Shown one piece after another: positions 1 through 11,090 of a stretch of 64,000 nt of DNA. The DNA lies in the NCBI RefSeq assembly GCF_013415105.1, contig NZ_JACCDF010000006.1, positions 1-64,000 of the forward strand, in the 5' to 3' direction. The notes below the pieces were generated by a model, which was not told the DNA's origin, ran no database searches, and saw only the letters and a program-made list of their open reading frames with translations. Positions within the stretch are counted from its first letter, which is position 1. Each line of letters opens with the position of its first letter. This DNA comes from Vreelandella salicampi (lineage in GTDB: Bacteria; Pseudomonadota; Gammaproteobacteria; Pseudomonadales; Halomonadaceae). Position numbers and translations under genes: made by a program.

Positions 1-43
1 CTTCCAAGCCCAGGCCGAGGGTCAAAATCTGTGTGCCGTCCAT
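1..43 (-). CDS. Transposase N-terminus, ISL3-like (partial)
   Basis: The minus-strand ATG at 43 gives MDGTQILTLGLGLE before the window ends. A short N-terminus of this kind, with a hydrophobic LGL stretch, fits the start of ISL3-family transposases as I remember them. The AGGAGG ribosome site six bases upstream decides the start; an ATG five bases further upstream (48-46) is in another frame and stops quickly. Only the first 14 codons are visible, so catalytic residues and intactness cannot be judged. Confidence 0.6.
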   Translation of the reverse strand, partial: MDGTQILTLGLGLE

Positions 44-121
44 GCCATGCCTCCTGTCGTCGTGGAGGTCATATCCTGGCCCAGATCAGGGGGTGAATTC
101 CACACCCAACGACGAAGAGCC
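1..121 (-). mobile_element. End of an ISL3-family-like insertion sequence (cut by window edge)
   Basis: Read on the minus strand from position 121 the DNA begins GGCTCTTCGTCGTTGGG, the terminal inverted repeat style of ISL3-family elements. About 78 bp further in, a strong ribosome site (AGGAGG, 55-50) precedes an ATG at 43 that opens a reading frame running off the window. The element therefore enters from the left and ends at 121. The eight bases 122-129 (tattttga) would be one copy of the 8-bp target duplication usual for this family; the other copy lies outside. Family assignment rests on the repeat and 14 residues only. Confidence 0.7.
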
Positions 122-139
122 TATTTTGATGATGCCGGT

Positions 140-171
140 AGCTCGCCGATACGGGTCAGAATCGGCGAGCT
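140..171 (-). terminator. Hairpin downstream of ppnN
   Basis: AGCTCGCCGAT (140-150) and its exact complement (161-171) form an 11-bp perfect stem with a 10-base loop, 30 bp beyond the ppnN stop. No T-run follows on either strand, so intrinsic termination is uncertain; it may instead be an mRNA 3' stabiliser. Confidence 0.4.
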
Positions 172-200
172 TAAGCTAGGCTAGTGTTATTAAGTGTGCG

Positions 201-1598
201 CTATTTCAGTATGTAGCAGGGTGTGTAGGTGTCGCCGTCGAGCTTCATGCGTCCTTGGGCCACAAATGAACTGAGTAGGGCATCTAAGCGGCGCATCAGC
301 TCGGGGGCGGCAGTGAGCTCAAAGGGGCCGTGGGCCTCGATGGCGAGAATGCCTTGTTCTTTGACGTTGCCAGAGACGATTCCTGAGAACGCACGGCGCA
401 AATTGGCCGCAAGCTCGTGGGTTGGCTGATCATTATCGAGCTTTAGCGAGCGCATTGCCGCGTGGGTAGGCTCAAAGGGGGCTTGGAAATCCCGTGCCAC
501 GGTTAAGCGCCAGTTATAGTAGAACGCATCTTGATGGGTGCGGCGGAACTCGGTGACTTCATCCACTCCACGCCGCACTTGTCGCGCGACTTCGACGGGG
601 TTGCCCGTGATGATCGTGTAGTAGTCACGTACGGCGTCGCCAAGGGTGTAGACCAAAAACTCGTCGATTTTCTGAAAATAGTCAGCTGAGTCTGCTGGGC
701 CAGTGAAAATCAGGGGAAAAGGGATGTCGGCATTACTGGGGTGAAGCAAAATGCCCAGGAGATAAAGAATTTCTTCTGCCGTGCCGACGCCACCGGGAAA
801 CACAACGATCCCGTGGCCTAGGCGGACAAACGCTTCCAGGCGTTTTTCGATATCCGGCATCACCACCAGTTCATTGACGATAGGGTTGGGCGCTTCGGCA
901 GCAATAATCCCCGGTTCAGAAATACCTAAATAGCGACCTTCACGGCGGCGCTGTTTGGCGTGAGCGACGTTGGCGCCTTTCATAGGGCCTTTCATTGCGC
1001 CGGGGCCGCAGCCGGTGCAAATATCTAAATCGCGAAGCCCCAGGTGGTAACCCACGTCTTTGGTGTATTCGTACTCATCGCGTGAGATGGAGTGCCCACC
1101 CCAGCACACTACCAAACTTGGGTCGCGGCTAGGCTTTAGCGTGCCCGCCTTGCGCAGAATATGAAATACCGCGTTGGTGGTCCCTTCACCGGTGGTGAGG
1201 TCAAAGCGGTTGTGCTGCTGGATTTCGTTGTAGACGTAGACAATGTCGCGTATCACCGCCGATAGGTGTTCGCGGATACCGCGGATCATGTGGCCGTCGA
1301 CAAAGGCTTCCGCCGGGGCGTTGGTGAGCTTTAAGCGAATGCCGCGATCCTGTTGTAGCACTTCAATGTCAAAATCTTTATATGCCTCCATGAGCGCCAG
1401 GCTGTCATCGGTTGGGTTGCCGCAATTAAGTACCGCGAGTGCACAGCGGCGCAGCAACTCGTGCAGGCCGCTTTTCGAGGTGCGGTGCAGCCGATTCACT
1501 TCGTGCTGTGAGAGCACTTCGAGGCTGCCTTCGGGAGAGATGATGCTCGACAGCGTCGGGCGCGGCTGGGGGGTATGGCTCATAGTGGGGCTATCCAT
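201..1598 (-). CDS. ppnN: Pyrimidine/purine-nucleotide 5'-monophosphate nucleosidase PpnN (YgdH)
   Basis: Cytosolic nucleosidase that splits nucleoside monophosphates into base and ribose 5-phosphate; the E. coli protein binds (p)ppGpp and tunes nucleotide salvage in the stringent response. The 465-residue product matches E. coli PpnN along its length: N-terminal domain (SPEGSLEVLSQHEVNRL), central LOG-type fold with CWGGHSI, GCGPGAMKGPMKGA and PGGVGTAEE nucleotide-binding loops, and a C-terminal NVKEQGI domain. The frame is open 300 bp further upstream but that part has no similarity; I chose ATG 1598 (MDSPTMSHTP). ATG 1583 is an equally plausible start, since neither has a clear ribosome site. 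Transcribed away from the LysR gene at 1791. Confidence 0.93.
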   Translation of the reverse strand: MDSPTMSHTPQPRPTLSSIISPEGSLEVLSQHEVNRLHRTSKSGLHELLRRCALAVLNCGNPTDDSLALMEAYKDFDIEVLQQDRGIRLKLTNAPAEAFVDGHMIRGIREHLSAVIRDIVYVYNEIQQHNRFDLTTGEGTTNAVFHILRKAGTLKPSRDPSLVVCWGGHSISRDEYEYTKDVGYHLGLRDLDICTGCGPGAMKGPMKGANVAHAKQRRREGRYLGISEPGIIAAEAPNPIVNELVVMPDIEKRLEAFVRLGHGIVVFPGGVGTAEEILYLLGILLHPSNADIPFPLIFTGPADSADYFQKIDEFLVYTLGDAVRDYYTIITGNPVEVARQVRRGVDEVTEFRRTHQDAFYYNWRLTVARDFQAPFEPTHAAMRSLKLDNDQPTHELAANLRRAFSGIVSGNVKEQGILAIEAHGPFELTAAPELMRRLDALLSSFVAQGRMKLDGDTYTPCYILK

Positions 1599-1790
1599 CC
1601 TGGGCTTATTCAACGTGCTGATAGAGTGTGTTTGAAAACAAAAGGGTAAAACAAGTTGCGACGAACGTAACAAAAATACGTGACGAAATATTACCACGAC
1701 GCTTCGCGGGATACAGCGAGTGGGCACGAGGCGTGGTGCAAGTGTGCTACTATGCTGAGCGCTTTCATTGTCACGTTTTGGCTCGCCGCT

Positions 1791-2692
1791 ATGTTTAATG
1801 CGTACTACTTTCGTACCTACATCACGCTGGTAGAAACGGGTAGCTTTACCCGTACTGCGCAGCGGCTGGAAATGACCCAGCCGGGAGTGAGCCAGCATAT
1901 CCGCAAGTTGGAAACTTACCTGGGTAAACCCCTGTTAGAACGCCAAGGGCGGCGTTTTATCCTGACCGAAGCCGGTCGGCGGGCCTACGATTACGCCCTC
2001 AAGCTCTTTGCCGAGCATGAGCAGTTTCGCCACGGCCTCGATGATGATTCGCTGGATAGCGGTGAGTGTCGTATCGCTTCGCCAGGAAGCGTGGGGTTGA
2101 TGTTTTACCCTTATATTTTGGGCCAGCAGCAAATGCGCCCCAATTTGACGGTCAACTATAGCTTCGCGTTCAACCATGAAATCATCACCGATTTAATCAA
2201 TGGCCGTTATGATATTGGCATTGTGACAGAAGCGGTGAAGCATCCAGAGCTGAGTTGCGAGGTTTGGCTCAAAGAGCCGTTGTGCCTGGTGGTGCCGGCG
2301 GATTTTGCCGGAAGCACACTGTCGGATCTGATGGGAATTGGCTTTATCAACTATTACGATGGCATCAATCACGCCACCATGCTGTTGAAAGAAAATTACC
2401 CCGATGCGTTTCGCTCCATGGCGCACTTTCGCCACCAAGGTTTTACCAACGAAGTGAGCATGGTGCTGGATGCCGTTGCGCGGGGGTTGGGATTTACCGT
2501 CGTATCCCGGTTGGTGCTGGAAACGTCACCTTGGCAGCGCCAGGTTAAAGAGCTCAACCTGGCCAATGGCGTGGATGAAGTGCTTTACTTGGTGCACCGT
2601 CGCGGCGCTACATTACCTAAGCGCTATGAGAAGCTGCTCTCGGGATTCCGAGAGCAGCGTGGCCATGAAAAGGTATACGACAAAACGCCGAA

Positions 2693-2696
<4 letters not shown>
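1791..2696 (+). CDS. LysR-family transcriptional regulator
   Basis: 301-residue LysR regulator: winged helix-turn-helix at about residues 1-60 ([33 protein letters not shown], then [17 protein letters not shown]) and a periplasmic-binding-like effector domain after residue about 85. The frame extends upstream to 1680, but family alignment places the start at ATG 1791 ([11 protein letters not shown]). Divergent from ppnN and convergent with gcvP: its TAG (2694-2696) overlaps the gcvP stop (2693-2695). No effector can be assigned; ppnN or a distant gene could be the target. Confidence 0.88.
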
Positions 2697-5632
<2,936 letters not shown>

Positions 5633-5744
5633 AGGGCGTAATCCAAAGACGGTTCTAAACGAAAACACAGGACAGGCGAACGAGTACGCCTGCTGGCGAG
5701 ATCGATGATGGGATGCAGCAGGCGGCAGTGGTGGGGAAAGCGTT

Positions 5745-6131
5745 TTAGCTTTCTGCGTCGATTATAGCTTGGTAGCCGTCGGCGTCTAGCAAGCCTTCGA
5801 CAGCGCCGTCGAGACGCACTTTCATGATCCAGCCGTCTTCGTAAGGGGCTTCATTGACATTTTCGGGTGCGTCTTCGAGGGCTTCATTCACTTCGACGAC
5901 TTCGCCATTGATGGGAGCGTAAAGGTCAGAAGCGGCTTTGACCGACTCAATCACCCCAAACTCGTCACCTTTACTGAGCATTTGGCCCACTTCAGGCAGC
6001 TCGACGAAGACCACATCGCCCAGCGCTTCTTGGGCGTGGTCGGTGATGCCCACCGTGACGGTGCCATCGCCGTTATCCAGCACCCATTCGTGGCTTTCGG
6101 CGTATTGGAGATTACCCGGGACTTGGCTCAT
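5745..6131 (-). CDS. gcvH: Glycine cleavage system H protein
   Basis: 128-residue lipoyl carrier that shuttles the aminomethyl intermediate between GcvP, GcvT and dihydrolipoamide dehydrogenase. The lipoylation site is Lys65 in [10 protein letters not shown]; flanking [12 protein letters not shown] and the C-terminal [10 protein letters not shown] are typical. AGGAAATC just before the ATG at 6131 is a good ribosome site. First gene of the gcvH-gcvP transcript; gcvT is not in this transcript but lies on the other strand behind the symporter. Confidence 0.97.
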   Translation of the reverse strand: MSQVPGNLQYAESHEWVLDNGDGTVTVGITDHAQEALGDVVFVELPEVGQMLSKGDEFGVIESVKAASDLYAPINGEVVEVNEALEDAPENVNEAPYEDGWIMKVRLDGAVEGLLDADGYQAIIDAES

Positions 6132-6554
6132 GATGATTTCCTATATGAAACAGTGGTCAACCGTACTTACCCCATGCTCTCATGCCGAGGTTAAGCGCTC
6201 AAAAAGTAGTGCGCATATTACCTTGTTTCCTTTTGGAAACAAATTTCTTGTCTTCCCCTTTGCTACTGCTGCCAGTTGTTTTAGTTTATGACGATGGTCT
6301 TGCTATTGGCATTGCCTAGAACAGTGAGTTTTGCTGATAAATAACGCCTTGGCTGTGAGGAAAACCATAATAAAGCGATGTGGTACATGAAAATGTCGTG
6401 TGTAAATTTGTGGTGACAACGTTGAAACGCGCTACGCGACAGTGCCTATTATGGTAGCGACAGAATAACCACGGTAAATGTAGCAAAACAGCAGCACGCC
6501 TGCTTACAAAACCAATGACATAAAACAACCGCAAAGGTTTATAAGGAGAGTCTC
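6132..6554. other. 423-bp divergent intergenic region between gcvH and the symporter gene
   Basis: AT-richer than its flanks and carries the control signals for gcvHP (minus) and the symporter-gcvT pair (plus). I see a perfect palindrome at 6223-6242 (separate entry). I looked on both strands for a tandem glycine riboswitch and did not recognise one. No convincing small ORF is present. Confidence 0.6.
6223..6242. promoter_or_regulatory. Perfect palindrome, candidate operator of the gcvHP control region
   Basis: TTGTTTCC-TTTT-GGAAACAA: two exact 8-base arms around a 4-base spacer, 92 bp upstream of the gcvH start. Size and symmetry suit a homodimeric helix-turn-helix repressor or activator. 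No T-run follows, so it is not a terminator. I could not find a second copy elsewhere in the window. The binding protein is unknown. Confidence 0.5.
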
Positions 6555-7964
6555 GTGGAACCACTAATGACATTCTTGAGCTCGGTGGAAGGCATCGTTT
6601 GGGGCGTTCCCATGCTGGTCCTTCTATTGGGTGTCGGTATCTACCTTCAGCTCGGCCTCAAGCTGATACCGATCCGCAAGCTCGGTACTGGCTTCAAGCT
6701 AATGTGGAAAGGTCGTGATCGGAAGTTGGCACCGGGCGAGAAGAAAACAGATCAAGAAGAGGGTGAGATATCGCCTTTCAATGCCCTGATGACCGCGCTG
6801 TCCGCTACCATCGGGACCGGCAACATTGCCGGCGTGGCCACCGCCATCTTCCTGGGTGGCCCGGGGGCGGTCTTCTGGATGTGGATCACCGCCCTGGTGG
6901 GCATGGCGACTAAATTCGCCGAGGCGGTGCTGGCCGTGCGCTATCGCGAGACCGACAGCACCGGCTATCACGTCGGTGGACCGATGTTCTATATCAAGAA
7001 CGGCCTTGGCAAGAAGTGGTTGTGGCTGGGCGGCGCCTTCGCCCTTTTCGGCGCGGTAGCGGCCTTCGGTATCGGCAATACCGTGCAGTCCAACTCGGTG
7101 GCTGAAGGGCTCAGCGAGTCGTTAGGCGTGCCACATTGGCTTACTGGCCTAATCCTCATGGTCCTGGCCGGTGCTGTTATCCTCGGGGGCATCAAGCGTA
7201 TCGCCAAGGTGGCAGGTAAGCTGGTGCCCATCATGGGTATCGCCTATGTGCTGGCGGGTATCCTGGTATTGATTCTCAACGCTGGCCAAATCGGCGAGGC
7301 GTTTAGCTTAATTTTCTACCATGCCTTTAATCCTATCGCCGCGGCAGGGGGCTTCGCCGGTGCTGGCGTGGCAATGGCGATTCAGTTTGGCGTGGCACGC
7401 GGTATCTTCTCTAACGAGGCGGGCCTAGGCAGCGCGCCCATCGCCCATGCGGCGGCGCAGACCAAGAACCCGATTAGGCAGGGCTTGATCGCCATGTTGG
7501 GTACCTTCATCGATACCATCATCGTCTGCTCCATTACTGCGCTGGTTATTCTCACCAGCGTTGAGTGGGATGGAGGTGAGACCGGTGCGCGCTTGACGGC
7601 GGTTTCCTTTGACCTGGCGCTGCCGGGAGTTGGGGAGTACGTGGTGACCTTTGCCCTGGCGGTCTTTGCCTTTACTACTATCCTGGGCTGGTCCTTCTAT
7701 GGTGAGAAGTGCTTCCAGTTCTTGTTCGGTACCCGCTCGATCACGCTCTACCGGGTGCTGTTCATCATCGCGATTCCGCTGGGGGCCATGGCTAACTTGA
7801 ATCTTGTCTGGGTACTGGCGAGTGTCTTCAATGCCATGATGGCGATTCCCAACTTGATTGCTTTGGCACTGCTGTCACCGGTTGTCTTCAAGCTGACCAA
7901 AGACTATTTCGATGGTAAAAATATACTGCCCGGTGAAGAACTGGACCACGACAAGCCATCGTAA
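6555..7964 (+). CDS. Alanine/glycine:cation symporter (AGCS family)
   Basis: 469-residue inner-membrane transporter, about ten or eleven hydrophobic segments, of the AGCS family that imports alanine or glycine with Na+ (H+ in some members). Family marks are SALSATIGTGNIAGVATAI, GGPGAVFWMWITALVGMATKFAEAVLAVRYR, and ARGIFSNEAGLGSAPIAHAAA. Starts at GTG 6555 behind AAGGAG (6543-6548). It shares the upstream region with gcvHP and precedes gcvT by 84 bp, so glycine is the likely substrate. Its codons look richer in GCC/GGC/ATC than neighbouring genes, which may point to separate acquisition. Confidence 0.92.
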   Translation: MEPLMTFLSSVEGIVWGVPMLVLLLGVGIYLQLGLKLIPIRKLGTGFKLMWKGRDRKLAPGEKKTDQEEGEISPFNALMTALSATIGTGNIAGVATAIFLGGPGAVFWMWITALVGMATKFAEAVLAVRYRETDSTGYHVGGPMFYIKNGLGKKWLWLGGAFALFGAVAAFGIGNTVQSNSVAEGLSESLGVPHWLTGLILMVLAGAVILGGIKRIAKVAGKLVPIMGIAYVLAGILVLILNAGQIGEAFSLIFYHAFNPIAAAGGFAGAGVAMAIQFGVARGIFSNEAGLGSAPIAHAAAQTKNPIRQGLIAMLGTFIDTIIVCSITALVILTSVEWDGGETGARLTAVSFDLALPGVGEYVVTFALAVFAFTTILGWSFYGEKCFQFLFGTRSITLYRVLFIIAIPLGAMANLNLVWVLASVFNAMMAIPNLIALALLSPVVFKLTKDYFDGKNILPGEELDHDKPS

Positions 7965-8048
7965 TGTCTTGACATAGCATCACGATATTGAGAGTGGGAA
8001 GGCGCGCCAGTGTCTTCCTGCTCTTTTTTCTAGCAATGAGGAAACGAC

Positions 8049-9179
8049 ATGAGCGACTTGAAGCAGACACCGCTTTCCCCCCTACACGTTGAGCTAGGGG
8101 CCAAGATGGTGCCCTTTGCTGGCTATGAGATGCCGGTGCAATACCCGCTCGGGGTGAAAAAAGAGCACGAGCACACCCGTGCTCAGTGTGGATTGTTTGA
8201 TGTTTCGCACATGGGCCAAATTCTTGTACGCGGCGATAACGTGGCAGAAGCCCTAGAGACGTTGATTCCGGCCGATATTGTGGGCCTACCACAAGGCGCA
8301 CAGCGCTACGGCCTTTTTACTAGCACCGAAGGGGGGATTCTAGACGACTTGATGATCGTGAATGCCGGTGATCATTTCTATTTAGTGGTCAATGCGGCGT
8401 GTAAAGAGCAAGACTTAGCCCACCTACGCGCGAATTTAGGCAATACCCATTCTATTGAGTATCTTGATGACCGCGCGCTGCTCGCGCTTCAGGGGCCAAA
8501 GGCGGCCGAGGTGATGGCGCGGCTATGTCCGCAAGCATGCGAGCTGGTATTTATGCAGCATTCGCGCTTTACGTTGGCTGAAGGTGAGCTTGCGGGCGAA
8601 GAAATTTGGATAAGCCGCAGCGGCTACACTGGCGAAGACGGGTTTGAAATTTCCGTCTCGGCGGATGCTGCGGAAACGTTCGCTAAACGACTGCTGGCAG
8701 AGTCCGAAGTCGAGGCGATTGGCTTGGGCGCGCGCGATTCTCTGCGCTTGGAAGCGGGTCTTTGCCTTTATGGCCATGATATGGACACCCAAACCACGCC
8801 GGTGGAAGCCGGGCTTATTTGGGCGATTAGCAAACCGCGTCGCCATGGCGGCGAGCGCGACGGTGGCTTCCCCGGGGCTAACCTGATCTTGCATCAGGTA
8901 GAGGCGAAAGATCACGCTCGCAAGCGGGTAGGGCTTGTGGCAGAAGGGCGCGCGCCGGTGCGGGAGGGCGCGCCGTTAGTCGATGCGGATGGCAACGAGA
9001 TTGGCGTGGTTACGTCGGGTGGGTTCGGTCCTAGTCTGGGTAAACCGGTCGCCATGGGATACGTAAAGCGCGACTTTGAAGCCGTTGATACCCAGGTCTA
9101 TGCTGAGGTGCGCGGCAAAAAGCTGCCCATGGCGGTAACGAAAACTCCCTTTGTGGCGCCGGGTTACTATCGCGGATAA
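8049..9179 (+). CDS. gcvT: Aminomethyltransferase, T-protein of the glycine cleavage system
   Basis: 376 residues. Transfers the methylene group from aminomethyl-GcvH to tetrahydrofolate, releasing ammonia. N-terminal LSPLHVELGAKMVPFAGYEMPVQY, GLFDVSHMGQ, and SRSGYTGEDGFEIS in the folate-binding region are diagnostic. GAGG upstream of the ATG at 8049 is the ribosome site. Likely cotranscribed with the symporter and divergent from gcvHP, so the three structural gcv genes sit in two transcripts sharing one control region. It converges on the LysM lipoprotein gene 27 bp away. Confidence 0.96.
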   Translation: MSDLKQTPLSPLHVELGAKMVPFAGYEMPVQYPLGVKKEHEHTRAQCGLFDVSHMGQILVRGDNVAEALETLIPADIVGLPQGAQRYGLFTSTEGGILDDLMIVNAGDHFYLVVNAACKEQDLAHLRANLGNTHSIEYLDDRALLALQGPKAAEVMARLCPQACELVFMQHSRFTLAEGELAGEEIWISRSGYTGEDGFEISVSADAAETFAKRLLAESEVEAIGLGARDSLRLEAGLCLYGHDMDTQTTPVEAGLIWAISKPRRHGGERDGGFPGANLILHQVEAKDHARKRVGLVAEGRAPVREGAPLVDADGNEIGVVTSGGFGPSLGKPVAMGYVKRDFEAVDTQVYAEVRGKKLPMAVTKTPFVAPGYYRG

Positions 9180-9206
9180 GCGTCGTCGGTAATCTGCGAT
9201 ACGGGG

Positions 9207-10196
9207 TTATTTGAGTACCTCTCTCGGATCAATAGGTTTGCCCCCTTGGCGCATATCAAAGAGTAAATCGTAGCGTTGATTGCTGCTGTTTTGGCCAACG
9301 TCGCACAAAATGTCGCCAGTCTTAACGCGCACGCCTTCATCGACATGAAGCGTATCGCACAATGCATACACGCTCTGGAAGTTATCCGGATGGTGTACGA
9401 TCACAACCTGGCCAAGCTGGCGCATGCTGCCGGCGAAGCGCACGTCTCCTGCGGCGACGGCCTTGGCTTTAGCCCCGGCCTGGGTGGCCAGTAACATCGG
9501 CTGCAGGGTGCCGCGGCTATCCGCACCAAAGCGGCGCACAATGCGATAGTCGTCCAATGGCCAAGGCCAGCGTCGCGCGGAAGCAGGCAAACCACCTGAT
9601 GTTGAGCTTGCGGTGGGGGGGCTAGCAGAACCGCTAGGCGCTTTCGCGGCTTGGCCTGACGAACGGCGGCTGGCGCTTGCTGTTGCAGAAGCGCTAGAAA
9701 GCGGGACGCTAATCAACTGGCCCACTCGTAACTCGGTTGGGGAAACGCCTGAGTTAGCGCGCTGAATGTGGCGACTATTGGTACCAAAGTGACGGGCGAT
9801 GGCGGCGTAAGTGTCGCCCGGGCGCACTTGGTAGCGGTACGGCCCACCGGAGGGTGCGCGTTCCCGCTGAGTGGGGATCAAAATCTTTTGCCCCACGGCA
9901 AGGCGGCGGGTGTCGGCGCTGGGGTTAAAGCGCTGCAAGCGTTCAAGGGGCACATCGGCGCGGTGCGCGAGTTTGCCCAATGTATCGCCGCGTTGGATGG
10001 ACACCCAGTAGCCATTGATCGAATTCGCCTGCCTAACGGGCCGGTCAACGCGCTCAGGTTGACTCTGCTTACCGGCACATCCGGTTAGTGCCAGTACCGC
10101 CGCGATGACGACCGGTGCGAACTTACTAAGGCTTAATCGTGATCGGTTCGGCGGTCTAACTGCGCATCTTTTTCCTGCCACAGTGTGTTGATCCAT
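9207..10196 (-). CDS. LysM/LytM-domain lipoprotein, degenerate M23 (NlpD/EnvC-like)
   Basis: 329 residues with a lipobox LTGC (Cys40), two LysM repeats (about 48-92, VSIQRGDTLGKLAHRADVP; about 103-147, YQVRPGDTYAAIARHFGT), a Ser/Ala/Pro-rich linker, and a C-terminal M23/LytM fold (about 205-325). The zinc ligands of active M23 peptidases are missing: the HxxxD region reads LATQAGAKAKAV and the later HxH region reads YALCD. It is therefore predicted to be an amidase activator or murein-binding protein rather than an enzyme, as for NlpD and EnvC. The start at ATG 10196 overlaps the end of the acyltransferase gene by 64 bp; GTG 10181 is an alternative. Confidence 0.85.
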   Translation of the reverse strand: MDQHTVAGKRCAVRPPNRSRLSLSKFAPVVIAAVLALTGCAGKQSQPERVDRPVRQANSINGYWVSIQRGDTLGKLAHRADVPLERLQRFNPSADTRRLAVGQKILIPTQRERAPSGGPYRYQVRPGDTYAAIARHFGTNSRHIQRANSGVSPTELRVGQLISVPLSSASATASASRRSSGQAAKAPSGSASPPTASSTSGGLPASARRWPWPLDDYRIVRRFGADSRGTLQPMLLATQAGAKAKAVAAGDVRFAGSMRQLGQVVIVHHPDNFQSVYALCDTLHVDEGVRVKTGDILCDVGQNSSNQRYDLLFDMRQGGKPIDPREVLK

Positions 10197-11014
10197 GCGT
10201 GGAAGCGTTCCTTATGCTGCGATTGCGCGTGGTAGTGAGTATCTAGCATCCAAGCGGGTACTTCCAGCCGCCGTGCAGTAAGGGTAACAGGGGCCTCTTG
10301 CCCGCATAAGTACCCCCAAAAGGTCGGGTTTGGATTTTCGTAGCTGATCGTGACATCCAATATACCATCGAGTTGATCGCCCATCAGGTTAAGCACTTGC
10401 GCAACACCCCCCGCTTTAGGGCGCAGCAGGTGTTGGTAGGGACTTTGCTGGGCGTCGCGCTTGGCGGGCGTAAACCGTGTGCCTTCGACAAAATTAAAGA
10501 TGGTGAGGGGGTGGTGTCGCGCGCGCTGGCACATACGTTCGGTGGCGCGGCGGTCGATGTCGGCCAGTTTGGGGTTTTTCTCAATCTGTTCCCGGGTGTA
10601 GCGGCGCATAAAGGGAAATTCAAGCGCCCAAAAGGCAAGCCCCACAATGGGGATCCAAATCAGTTGGGTTTTGAGAAAAAAACGCGGCATAGGAATGCGC
10701 CGATGCAGTGCCATAAACAGCATAAAAATATCGGTCCAGCTGCGGTGATTGGAGATCACCAGCCACCACTGATCCTGGCTTAAGGTATCCGGTACTTCTG
10801 CGCTTAGCGTGGGTTTTAACCAGTGGCGCATCCACCAAAGATTAAAACCAATCCAGTTCAGTGCGATGGCGTTTAAGCCTTTGAGCATCATGTCTTTTAG
10901 CGCTTGCGTCGGTGCAAGCAGTTTGAGCAGCGTGAGTACAATCAGCGGCACGCCCCAGAAACATGTGTTCACCATGAGCAGCAACGCGCTGATCAGCCCC
11001 TTAACAATTGGCAT
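10133..11014 (-). CDS. PlsC-type acyltransferase, YihG-like
   Basis: 293-residue membrane-bound glycerolipid acyltransferase. N-terminal hydrophobic segments (LISALLLMVNTCFWGVPLIVLTLL) precede the PlsC domain with block I NHRSWTD (NHxxxxD) and block III FVEGTRFT (EGTR). The overall length and the late FWGYLCG region resemble E. coli YihG, an acyltransferase reported to affect acyl composition, rather than the shorter PlsC. Transcribed just ahead of the LysM/LytM lipoprotein, with overlapping reading frames, suggesting coupled translation. Substrate not determinable from sequence. Confidence 0.88.
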   Translation of the reverse strand: MPIVKGLISALLLMVNTCFWGVPLIVLTLLKLLAPTQALKDMMLKGLNAIALNWIGFNLWWMRHWLKPTLSAEVPDTLSQDQWWLVISNHRSWTDIFMLFMALHRRIPMPRFFLKTQLIWIPIVGLAFWALEFPFMRRYTREQIEKNPKLADIDRRATERMCQRARHHPLTIFNFVEGTRFTPAKRDAQQSPYQHLLRPKAGGVAQVLNLMGDQLDGILDVTISYENPNPTFWGYLCGQEAPVTLTARRLEVPAWMLDTHYHAQSQHKERFHAWINTLWQEKDAQLDRRTDHD

Positions 11015-11090
11015 GCCTGATGCTTCCCCAATAGCGTTCTGTTGTAAGGGTAAATGCTAATGGATATTGCCCGTGCTTCACAGCGGTGCG

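Noticed and set aside
1599..1898. N-terminal extension of ppnN
   Set aside because: It has no similarity to PpnN, overlaps the divergent LysR start region and has atypical composition.
6132..6554. Glycine riboswitch upstream of gcvH or the symporter
   Set aside because: I looked for tandem aptamer cores on both strands and saw no recognisable conserved elements; an Infernal search would settle it.
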